64,000 nucleotides of DNA, taken from assembly GCF_041929235.1 (NCBI RefSeq), contig NZ_JBHFNP010000045.1:30307-94306 (forward strand). The letters are read 5' to 3'. Source of the DNA: Microseira sp041929235. Its GTDB lineage: Bacteria; Cyanobacteriota; Cyanobacteriia; Cyanobacteriales; Aerosakkonemataceae. Below, one piece after another: positions 17,531 through 24,256 of the stretch; positions within the stretch are counted from its first letter, which is position 1; each line of letters starts with the position of its first letter. A program made the position numbers and the translations under genes. A model generated the notes under the pieces. It saw only the letters and a list, made by a program, of their open reading frames with translations. It was not told where the DNA came from and ran no database searches.

Positions 17531-18021
17531 GGAACACCTCCTAAACTAATGCGATCAATTATGCCTCTAAGAGCTTCTACTGTAAACTGATTTGAGCGAG
17601 GCAACTCAACGGTTACAGCCGTTGTATTTCTTGTCTCTGGTTGTCCTCGCAGCGATATCCAATAACCGCAATACCTCATACATAGTTTTTGTTCAGACTG
17701 CTGTAACCATTCGTTTAAATTGTCAGGAACTAAAACTACAACTAGAATGGGAGGGACAAGAGTATTAATTCTTAAATCGTTGTAGTTCTTGAGATTGAGC
17801 GGATATCTAACACAAGCTGAGTCGAGTATGTCCCTTGAGGTACATTTTAACTGCAATTCTAGTCTAGGAGAAAGAATTGGCCCCATTCCACCTCTAGCGG
17901 CAATTCCCAAGTCAACGCTGTCATCGTCTACGTCAGGTCTGTAGAGAGAGTAGCCTGCAACTGAGGCAACTGCCTGTATGTATGTATTGCTAAATTGTTC
18001 TTTTTGCTGGTTGATGTCCAC
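17527..18021 (-). CDS. DUF4365 domain protein (PD-(D/E)XK nuclease-like)
   Basis: A 164-residue protein. Near the N-terminus comes a helix EQFSNTYIQAVASVAGYS, then DDDSVDLGIAARG and LELQLKCTSR, a D...(E/Q)xK arrangement typical of the restriction-endonuclease-like core that defines DUF4365. A later strand, VPPILVVVLVPD, completes the usual topology. Such proteins appear in defence islands, often next to ATPases. Its stop overlaps the next gene's start by four bases. Catalytic activity is predicted from motif placement only: Asp in DSVDLG, Glu-x-Gln-x-Lys in LELQLK. Confidence 0.75.
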   Translation of the reverse strand: MDINQQKEQFSNTYIQAVASVAGYSLYRPDVDDDSVDLGIAARGGMGPILSPRLELQLKCTSRDILDSACVRYPLNLKNYNDLRINTLVPPILVVVLVPDNLNEWLQQSEQKLCMRYCGYWISLRGQPETRNTTAVTVELPRSNQFTVEALRGIIDRISLGGVP

Positions 18022-18178
18022 TTTGAAAAAATGTATCTCTATCTATAGTAATATGCAGATTGAGCTAGTTTAATAGCGAGATGCGTTCCCACTCTATTCC
18101 CAACTATAGAAGTCCCATTTTCCATCGAACTCTAACATAGGAAAAATAGTATCGCTTGCTAAAAGCATCGAGCCACTT

Positions 18179-18388
18179 ATGGACTTTAAGTACAGATGGA
18201 AAAATGGCAATCAGCCAACACAAGATGAAGCCGCACGCAGCGACTATCTACTAGATAAAGGTCAATTCAACAACGAACATGACCGCAAGATGGCAGAAGC
18301 AGATGCGAGGCGGGTTTTAGGCGTACCAATTCCCATCCCAGATGATGAGGTTCCCGTATTGCCTCAAGCTGCTCCTATGATTTCATAA
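18179..18388 (+). CDS. Small hypothetical protein, 69 aa
   Basis: A short, charged protein: FKYRWKNGNQPTQDEAARSD, then a helix NNEHDRKMAEADARRVLG and a Pro-rich tail. No family assigned. It runs opposite to its neighbours and its 3' end overlaps the 3' end of the BrxD-like gene by six bases. The ribosome binding site is weak. The helix-rich, charged make-up would suit a small regulatory protein, but this is not evidence of function. Confidence 0.45.
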   Translation: MDFKYRWKNGNQPTQDEAARSDYLLDKGQFNNEHDRKMAEADARRVLGVPIPIPDDEVPVLPQAAPMIS

Positions 18389-19708
18389 AGTAAACTCGGC
18401 TATTTCCCCATCTTCATCTACCTGGGTTTTCTTAGCCGAAGAAAGTGGCAACCCAGCACCATGAATTAATTGACTCAAAGACATTTCCGGATTTTGTTGC
18501 AGGATATTCATCACGCTCAAGAAATCCCGCACAATCTCTCCCGGTGTTAGCAATGTTTCTGCACCCAAACGGTTAACAATTTCTTGCATAAACTCCTCAA
18601 ATTCTTTCTGGTTGAGTTTCTTTTCACTGCCGTAATGAGTGGCGTGAACATCTGCTAACCTTTGCAACAGCAGCAAAATTTCCGGCTGTGTCAAGCTTTC
18701 TAACTGAATCACCGGACTCGAAGTATCCTGAAAACCGGCTTGCACAAAACGGCTTTTCGCTGTGCGTCTCTGCCATGCGGGGTCGTTAAAAAGTCCCCGC
18801 TTCGGATCTTCTAAAAATTTGGGCGTTCCTCCCACAATAATACCCAGATGTTCGGCTTTACCCTGCATCGTATCGTTAAACATTGCCAGCAATTTGTCGT
18901 AATTGTTCTGGCGGGATACTGCATGGGTAATTTTCCACAAATGAACGGCTTCGTCGAATAAAACTAAAAATCCTTTGTAGCCAATATCCGCAGCAAATTT
19001 GGCAAATAATTTGATATAATCGTACCATGTTTCATCATCAATAATTACCCGCACTCCCAAGGCAGTTTTGGCATCGGTTTTAGTGGCAAATTCTCCCCGC
19101 AACCACCGCAATGCGGCATCTTTTTTATCGCTTTCATCGAGTCGATAACCGCGCCAATAGGCAGTGACGACGGTGGCAAAGTCAAATCCGTGAACTAATC
19201 CTTCAATATTTTTAACTGCTGCTAATATTTTAGCTTCTACTTCGTCGTCAAAGCCATTATCGTTTGGTCCCATTCCGGTTGCTTGGGCAACTTGGGTTTG
19301 AATCCCACTAATCCATCGTTCTAAAATTAGGGCTAAAGCACCGCCATTGGGATGAGTTTTTGTGGCAATATTTCGCATTAATTCGCGATAGGTGGCGACG
19401 CCTTGTCCTTCGGTTCCTGCTAGTCTGCGTTCGGGGGATAAATCAACATCGGCGACGACAAAATTTTTTTCCATTGCTTGGTTGCGAATCAGTTGCAGTA
19501 TAAAACTTTTGCCGGAACCGTAACGTCCCACAACAAAGCGAAATGCTGCACCGCCAGCGGCGATATTTTCCAAATCTTGCCAAAGCGCGGCGATTTCTTT
19601 TTCTCGACCTACGGCAATGTTTTCTAGACCAATTCTTGGCACAACTCCCGCACTTAAGGAGTTGATGAGGGCAGTAGAAACTCTTTTAGGAATTTTAGGC
19701 TTTGCCAT
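18383..19708 (-). CDS. BrxD-like ATP-binding protein (DUF2791)
   Basis: A 441-residue P-loop ATPase. It opens with a helical lead and the sequence GVVPRIGLENIAVGREKEIA, then Walker A GRYGSGKS (61-68), FVVADVDLSPERRLAGTEGQ, and Walker B GFLVLFDEAVHL. IIVGGTPKFLEDPKRGLFND follows, with the WQRRTAKSRF sensor region. This order is that of the BREX ATPase BrxD (DUF2791). In BREX type 2 it works with helicase BrxHI; here a helicase of that type is four genes along in the same direction. No pglX/pglZ/brxC genes are in view, so this is not a full BREX system. The upstream TerB-C gene ends 135 bases before its start. Confidence 0.85.
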   Translation of the reverse strand: MAKPKIPKRVSTALINSLSAGVVPRIGLENIAVGREKEIAALWQDLENIAAGGAAFRFVVGRYGSGKSFILQLIRNQAMEKNFVVADVDLSPERRLAGTEGQGVATYRELMRNIATKTHPNGGALALILERWISGIQTQVAQATGMGPNDNGFDDEVEAKILAAVKNIEGLVHGFDFATVVTAYWRGYRLDESDKKDAALRWLRGEFATKTDAKTALGVRVIIDDETWYDYIKLFAKFAADIGYKGFLVLFDEAVHLWKITHAVSRQNNYDKLLAMFNDTMQGKAEHLGIIVGGTPKFLEDPKRGLFNDPAWQRRTAKSRFVQAGFQDTSSPVIQLESLTQPEILLLLQRLADVHATHYGSEKKLNQKEFEEFMQEIVNRLGAETLLTPGEIVRDFLSVMNILQQNPEMSLSQLIHGAGLPLSSAKKTQVDEDGEIAEFTL

Positions 19709-19758
19709 TGGGGGATTTTAGATTTTAGATTGAAGGATTGGGAATGCAACGCGCAAAT

Positions 19759-19818
19759 AAACCCGGTTTCTCTGAAAATTTGTCCTGGCAACAAGACGTT
19801 GACCAAGAAACCGGGTTT
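19759..19818. repeat. Inverted repeat AAACCCGGTTTCT
   Basis: Arms 19759-19771 and 19806-19818 are exact inverse complements, 34 bases apart. The same AAACCCGGTTTCT arm is used at 9144, 14107, 46360-46405, 50804-50826 and 50976-51018. Here it lies between the TerB-C and BrxD-like genes and could form a hairpin in their joint transcript. Confidence 0.7.
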
Positions 19819-19843
19819 CTCACCCCGCCTGCATAATTCCTGT

Positions 19844-21031
19844 TCATTTTACTGCCTTGATTTCCAGCAATTTTTTGACAGTTTCCAAATATTCCGGATC
19901 GGCGATCGCTGGCGCATCCGTACCGGGTTCGATAATTATATCACCAAGGGTCGCGATCGCTCTTTCGTTGATAGCATCGATGAGCAATTCTGGCATGGTT
20001 ATGTTGGATTCGGCAATATTTTTAATCGTGGAATTTGGATTGGATTGCTCGACTATGGCTTTGAGTACCTCAAGTTCTGGATAAGTTAATTGCGCGACAA
20101 ACTCAGCCCATTCTGCATCTAAATCTGCGTCGGATTGCTCTTGAAGAAGACAAGGGGACGCGGAAAAAGGGAGACGCGGGGATACACCATCAATAAATTC
20201 TGTTGATTCAAAATCGGCAGATCTTTCTTCTTTTCCACTAATAGATTCGCTGTCGCTGCGCCCACTGCTGCCCTCTTGAGAAAGGTTACTCTCCGAGTCT
20301 CCCTTTCTGGGCGTCAGAGCGTCTTCTTGGTCATCCGAAGCGGTTAGCAGTTTTTGAGTTTCGGGGGAAGTTAAGTCCTGAACTGGGGGGGTGATGTCGT
20401 GGACTTCGATGTCTTCCATTTGCCATTCGTGGAATTGACTCCGCAGAAAATCGATTGTTTCCTGCAACCGTTGTTTTTCGGTTTTTTGAAAAGCAATTTC
20501 TTCTTTTAAATGCTGTAGTTCGGCGAGCAATTCGTTTTTGTTGGTTTCGGCTTTGTAATGTTGGGATTTGATCGATCGCACGGATAAATCCAGTTCTTCT
20601 TTCTGTTGGTTCAGGTGATAAATAGCTTCCTCCATAAGGCGCTTATCTTCACCCAAACCGATCAAAGCCAAAGTTAGCTCCTGCTTGGACTTTTGTTTCT
20701 CCCCGATTTGAACTTGCAGCCAATTTAATTGGTTTTGGCGATAATTGATTTGTTCCTGTATTTGGTCGGATTGATTGGCGATCGCCCACAAATCTTGCTG
20801 CAACAGGTGTTTCAACTTTTCCATCTGGCGAATTTCCACCTGTAGCGCCGTTAACACCCGTTTTTGGGCGATCCGGCGCTGGATATTCACCGCGATCAAC
20901 CCCGCAAAAGCAGCAGGGACCGTGAACACTCCTGCTAACAATGCGGTTTGAATGTTGCCCAAGACCAGCAAGGTCAGGGTAAAACCGACAATAAAGGTAA
21001 CTGCACTCAAAAGCCACTCGTTGTTTATCAT
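19844..21031 (-). CDS. TerB-C domain membrane coiled-coil protein
   Basis: A 395-residue protein from ATG 21031. Two N-terminal hydrophobic helices (WLLSAVTFIVGFTLTLLVLG and AALLAGVFTVPAAFAGLI-like) are followed by about 190 residues of coiled coil rich in Gln/Glu/Lys. A low-complexity linker comes next. The final 85 residues, AEWAEFVAQLTYPELEVLKA, then NPNSTIKNIAESNITMPELL and IGDIIIE-type strands, match the TerB-C domain. TerB-C, a DUF2791 ATPase and an SF2 helicase form a recurrent set in bacteria, here present in the same order. An upstream in-frame start at 21136 would extend toward divergent ccmK. The linker includes repeat-like DNA (see findings). Confidence 0.75.
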   Translation of the reverse strand: MINNEWLLSAVTFIVGFTLTLLVLGNIQTALLAGVFTVPAAFAGLIAVNIQRRIAQKRVLTALQVEIRQMEKLKHLLQQDLWAIANQSDQIQEQINYRQNQLNWLQVQIGEKQKSKQELTLALIGLGEDKRLMEEAIYHLNQQKEELDLSVRSIKSQHYKAETNKNELLAELQHLKEEIAFQKTEKQRLQETIDFLRSQFHEWQMEDIEVHDITPPVQDLTSPETQKLLTASDDQEDALTPRKGDSESNLSQEGSSGRSDSESISGKEERSADFESTEFIDGVSPRLPFSASPCLLQEQSDADLDAEWAEFVAQLTYPELEVLKAIVEQSNPNSTIKNIAESNITMPELLIDAINERAIATLGDIIIEPGTDAPAIADPEYLETVKKLLEIKAVK

Positions 21032-21155
21032 AGCGATCGCTCTCTTTATTAAAGATCTAGATTGGGAACTGGAAGCCTCTTTTAGAGAATATAAAAATTC
21101 TAGTAGGATGCGACTAATGAAGACACTAAGCAACAAAAGTGGGGCGCACTAGCAA

Positions 21156-21470
21156 ATGACCAAAGCAGTGGGAATGGTTGAGGTGCTGGGGATTCCGGCG
21201 GTATCTGCCGTGGCAGATGTGATGGTAAAAGCTGCCCGCGTTACCTTTGTCGCCTACGAAAGCATCGATATCGGTTATGTCACCGTCATTGTTCGAGGAG
21301 ATGTCGCCGAGGTGCTTTCCGCCGTTACAGCAGGGATAGAAGCTGCCAAAAACATCGATAGCATCGAGTCGCCCTTGCTTTCTTACCACGTCATTCCCCG
21401 TCCCCACCCGAATCTGGATTTCGTGTTGCCAATTGGTTATGCTCCCGCCGTTGAACGATTCCGCGTATAA
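21156..21470 (+). CDS. ccmK: CcmK-type carboxysome shell protein (BMC domain) with altered pore loop
   Basis: A 104-residue single BMC-domain protein: AVGMVEVLGIPAVSAVADVM, VKAARVTFVAYESIDIGYVT, VIVRGDVAEVLSAVTAGIEA, then SYHVIPRPHPNLDFVLPIGY. It forms hexagonal facets of the carboxysome shell. Aligned by eye to CcmK2, the pore segment that reads KIGS in CcmK2 reads SIDI here, so the positive and small pore residues are replaced by Ser, Asp and Ile. The gene is solitary, away from any ccmLMN operon in view, as are the satellite ccmK3/K4/K5/K6 loci; I cannot decide which paralogue it is. It is divergent from the TerB-C gene, 124 bases away. Confidence 0.88.
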   Translation: MTKAVGMVEVLGIPAVSAVADVMVKAARVTFVAYESIDIGYVTVIVRGDVAEVLSAVTAGIEAAKNIDSIESPLLSYHVIPRPHPNLDFVLPIGYAPAVERFRV

Positions 21471-21580
21471 ATTTTTTCACCCGACTGGAGGAACCAGAAG
21501 CCGGAATCAAAAACCGATCTTACAGCGTCAAGATCAATGTAAACACCGCACCCACATCTAGGCGCGTGGAGGGGCATAAA

Positions 21581-22438
21581 ATGAAACTTGGACTTCTGGT
21601 TACTACAGTACTACTCGTTACCCTTGGTTTAGCAGATCCGGGAAATGCATTTAATCGCCGACACCTCAGACAACTGCTAGACTCTGGTGAGTGTTCGGGA
21701 TGCGACCTCAGAGGCGCTAATCTGAGGAATGCGGATTTGGCAGCAGCTACCCTGGATGATGCGGATCTCGAAGGTGCAGACTTGTCCGGCGCTAGACTCC
21801 GGGGTGCGGATCTCGACAATGCTAACCTACAGGGTGCCAATTTGAGAGATGCTGACTTGCGCCGCGCCAGATTAAGGCGCGCCAACATCGAGCAAGCAGA
21901 TTTAAGGGGTGCGGATCTCGAAGGTGCCAATCTCACAAATGCCAACCTGCGGGATGCTCAGCTGAGAAATACTAATACTAGAAATGCTTTCCTCGATGGT
22001 GCGATTCTCGACGGTACAGATCTCCAGCGCGATCGTCCCTGGCGCGACGACAGATGGATCGGTTCCCGCCGTCGGGATGAGATTAACCGCATTTATTGGG
22101 AAGTTTTGGGACGCGAAGTCGATCGCGAGGGTTTCAGGACTTGGGGCGATCGCTTAAATTCCGGTCGTTCCCTGGGCGATATCCGCCGCGAAATTGCCAA
22201 CAGCAGCGCAGCTAGAGACGCCATTAACCGCATTTATCGCCAAATTTTGGGTCGCGATGCCGATCGCGAGGGGTTGAGAACTTGGAGCGATCGCTTAGCG
22301 AGTGGAGATTCCCTCGACGAAATTCGCCGCCAAATCGAACGCAGCGAAGAAGCACGCCGCATCCAGCGCCACGAACCCAACCGCGATCGACCTTCTACCA
22401 TTCCTGGCGGTCCAATTCGCATTCAACCCATCCGATAG
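21581..22438 (+). CDS. Exported pentapeptide-repeat protein with two DUF4214 domains
   Basis: A 285-residue protein from ATG 21581, which has GGAGG eight bases upstream. Signal peptide: MKLGLLVTTVLLVTLGLADP. From about residue 35 to 140 there are some twenty A(N/D)Lxx pentapeptides (CDLRGANLRNADLAAATLDD and so on), which fold as a right-handed beta helix. Two DUF4214 units follow, each with (D/E)INRIYxxxLGR(D/E)xDxEGxxTW. It ends with GPIRIQPI. The CSGCDL pair of Cys before the repeats is shared with its paralogue at 24257. The leader TTCACCCGACTGGAGGAACC (21477-21496) is also shared. Likely an extracellular or periplasmic scaffold; function unknown. Confidence 0.85.
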   Translation: MKLGLLVTTVLLVTLGLADPGNAFNRRHLRQLLDSGECSGCDLRGANLRNADLAAATLDDADLEGADLSGARLRGADLDNANLQGANLRDADLRRARLRRANIEQADLRGADLEGANLTNANLRDAQLRNTNTRNAFLDGAILDGTDLQRDRPWRDDRWIGSRRRDEINRIYWEVLGREVDREGFRTWGDRLNSGRSLGDIRREIANSSAARDAINRIYRQILGRDADREGLRTWSDRLASGDSLDEIRRQIERSEEARRIQRHEPNRDRPSTIPGGPIRIQPIR

Positions 22439-22532
22439 GCAGAGAGAAGAGGCTACTTTTCCCATCTCGGCGACGAGGCGAATCGCTTCTCTCTATTATC
22501 TTTTTCGCCTCTGCGCTTGTCACTGTGACTTA

Positions 22533-22673
22533 TATCATGTCCGTTGAATCACCCGTAATAAAAACCTTCTCTTGTGCGTTGTCTTGTAGGGAACATCAAT
22601 TGGTTAAAAGTTTTTTGACGCAGCTGTTGGATGTTCCCTACTCCTAATTATGGGTAATCGACCCGACATGATA
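22533..22673. mobile_element. Foldback MITE, TATCATGTCC family
   Basis: Inverted ends TATCATGTCCGTTGAATCAC and its imperfect complement ending CGACATGATA; flanked by TTA on both sides (22530-22532 and 22674-22676), a 3-bp target duplication. An inner stem is TAGGGAACATC / GATGTTCCCTA. No ORF. The rest of 22439-22966 is noncoding and AT-rich. Confidence 0.85.
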
Positions 22674-22784
22674 TTAAAGGAAAAGTTTGCCGCAACTGCA
22701 AGCTTTTCCTGCAAAATTATTAATAATTAGCTCTACAACTCTGATTATATCCGAAAAATCAACCACAAAAGTTGGGGTAAATCT

Positions 22785-22994
22785 AGCAAGCGTGTCATCA
22801 GGGGCAAAGTCTTACAAAACCTCAGTTTGTCATATCTAGAACATGGCTAAAACTCTTATTCTTTCGTTCCACCCCTGTGGTAACTTTGGGCAGATGAGTA
22901 GGAACTATATCTAGACGATTTAATAGGAAAATATAGCTTAAAAGCTTATATACCAATACTTTTAAACTAACTTGCCCCTGATGACACGCTTGCT
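22785..22994. repeat. 23-bp perfect inverted repeat flanking 3' end of FkbM gene
   Basis: The arms at 22785-22807 and 22972-22994 are exact inverse complements (AGCAAGCGTGTCATCAGGGG plus CAA). The right arm encodes the last residues of the FkbM methyltransferase (VASVSSGAS region). The 164 bases between the arms are AT-rich and noncoding. Confidence 0.85.
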
Positions 22995-23764
22995 ACATCT
23001 AGCCTAACATACCAATCATCAAAATCGGAGATTTTTTCCAACTTCCTAACATATCCATTTTTAACTAGCAGTTCAAATATTTTTTCCCGCATTGGTGTAA
23101 AGTTGTGTTCGCAAGTGATTACTTTGAAGCTGTGTTTGCTGAAGTCAAAATTATTTAATATTTCAAATTCGCTACCTTCAGTATCAATAGACAGATAATC
23201 AATATCTACTGGGGCTTCATGTTTTTCTAGTAATTCATTTAATGATATTGTTTTTACATCATAAGTATTACCTTTTTTTCTTCTTTCTTTATGTCTATCT
23301 TTATCGCTGTATGAATTGATAGTGGAGTATTCGGCAATTTCATTGAAATTAACTGTTGAACTTGAATCTTTCCAGACGCATCGAGTTTCTATTTTAGCGT
23401 TTCTGTTTTTTTTTAAATCATCGTGCCAACAAATAGCAGGCTCAGCAAGTATTCCAGTCCAGCCAAATTCCTTTTCTAGCAAGTATGTATTGCTTAAAGT
23501 GACACCGTTTGTTGCTCCAAACTCTACAAAATAACCGTTTTTCTTGAAATTCAATTGGGATAATACAAACAAATCTTGACGTATCTGTGAACGGGATTTT
23601 CGCAGATTTTTCAATACTTCCGCAGCGCGTTCTTCAGGCATACTGAGTAGTAACTCCATGTCTCTAGCCTTTCTCGCGGTCGCTTTTAGTGAGCTGTAGC
23701 GTGCGAGCTCGATATCAAAGCTCCGCAGGGATAACTGGATCATAGATTTTATTTTCTGCTTCAT
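22967..23764 (-). CDS. FkbM family methyltransferase
   Basis: A 265-residue protein. The SAM-binding part is NGYFVEFGATNGVTLSNTYL, LLEKEFGWTGILAEP, TISLNELLEK, then YLSIDTEGSEFEILNNFDFS and KVITCEHN, typical of FkbM (Methyltransf_21), O-methyltransferases usually acting on sugars or natural products. The N-terminal 70 residues are helical and less conserved. The C-terminal eight or nine codons lie in a 23-bp inverted repeat, so the natural end may have been replaced. The gene is AT-richer than its neighbours (lysine/asparagine-rich), a hint of transfer. It has no pathway neighbours here. Confidence 0.85.
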   Translation of the reverse strand: MKQKIKSMIQLSLRSFDIELARYSSLKATARKARDMELLLSMPEERAAEVLKNLRKSRSQIRQDLFVLSQLNFKKNGYFVEFGATNGVTLSNTYLLEKEFGWTGILAEPAICWHDDLKKNRNAKIETRCVWKDSSSTVNFNEIAEYSTINSYSDKDRHKERRKKGNTYDVKTISLNELLEKHEAPVDIDYLSIDTEGSEFEILNNFDFSKHSFKVITCEHNFTPMREKIFELLVKNGYVRKLEKISDFDDWYVRLDVASVSSGAS

Positions 23765-24005
23765 AATCGCCTTTATATAGCAACATATAAAAACTGGTCT
23801 TTAAGCGCAACTTTCCCGTTTTTGATGTTCGAGATGTCTGGGATTGCTCGACCGCAATAATATGGTAAGTTACTGGTAAAGTATCACATCAAAGATTTGT
23901 TTGACTGATTGTTTTATTATTTCTTAACCCAGATTCCCCACGCTCAACTGCCACATAGACAGTGGCAGAAGCGTAAAAGTGAATGATTGGGATAAATTTG
24001 CAGCG

Positions 24006-24031
24006 GAAGTTGCCCCCTGGGGGGCAACTTC
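24006..24031. terminator. Strong GC-rich hairpin
   Basis: A perfect 11-bp stem, GAAGTTGCCCC / GGGGCAACTTC, with a 4-base loop. There is no T tract, so it is not a classical intrinsic terminator; it could be a transcript-stabilising or attenuating structure ahead of the pentapeptide gene. The rest of 23765-24102 shows no gene. Confidence 0.45.
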
Positions 24032-24102
24032 TGGCTAAACACTGGTTCCCCCAAGTGCCCCGCCGTATCCGCAGCAAGGAAGCCAACCCCAATCTACCTT
24101 AA

Positions 24103-24144
24103 ACCATCCCTGGCGGTTCAGTTTGCATCCAACCCATGGGATAG
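24103..24144 (+). pseudogene. Relic of the 3' end of a lost third pentapeptide/DUF4214 gene
   Basis: These 42 bases align without gaps to the last 42 bases of the upstream gene (22397-22438), with about 35 identical positions including the TAG stop. They translate to TIPGGSVCIQPMG-stop, a decayed TIPGGPIRIQPIR-stop. The conserved leader of the family (TTTCACCCAACTGGAGGAAC) follows at 24152-24171. This indicates a former tandem array of three such genes. Confidence 0.75.
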
Positions 24145-24256
24145 AAACGCATTTCACCCAACTGGAGGAACCCAGGAAAGGATACAACGGTCATTATTTA
24201 CAAGTAAGTGTTATATATCATCGCCTAACGACGTGCAAGCAGTTGAGGCGCCTTGT

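Noticed and set aside
14680..19708. Complete BREX type 2 system
   Set aside because: Only BrxD-like and helicase components are present; no PglX, PglZ or BrxC/PglY gene is in the window.
22439..22647. Plus-strand frames after the first pentapeptide gene
   Set aside because: They run in alternative frames over the gene end and the MITE; no family resemblance.
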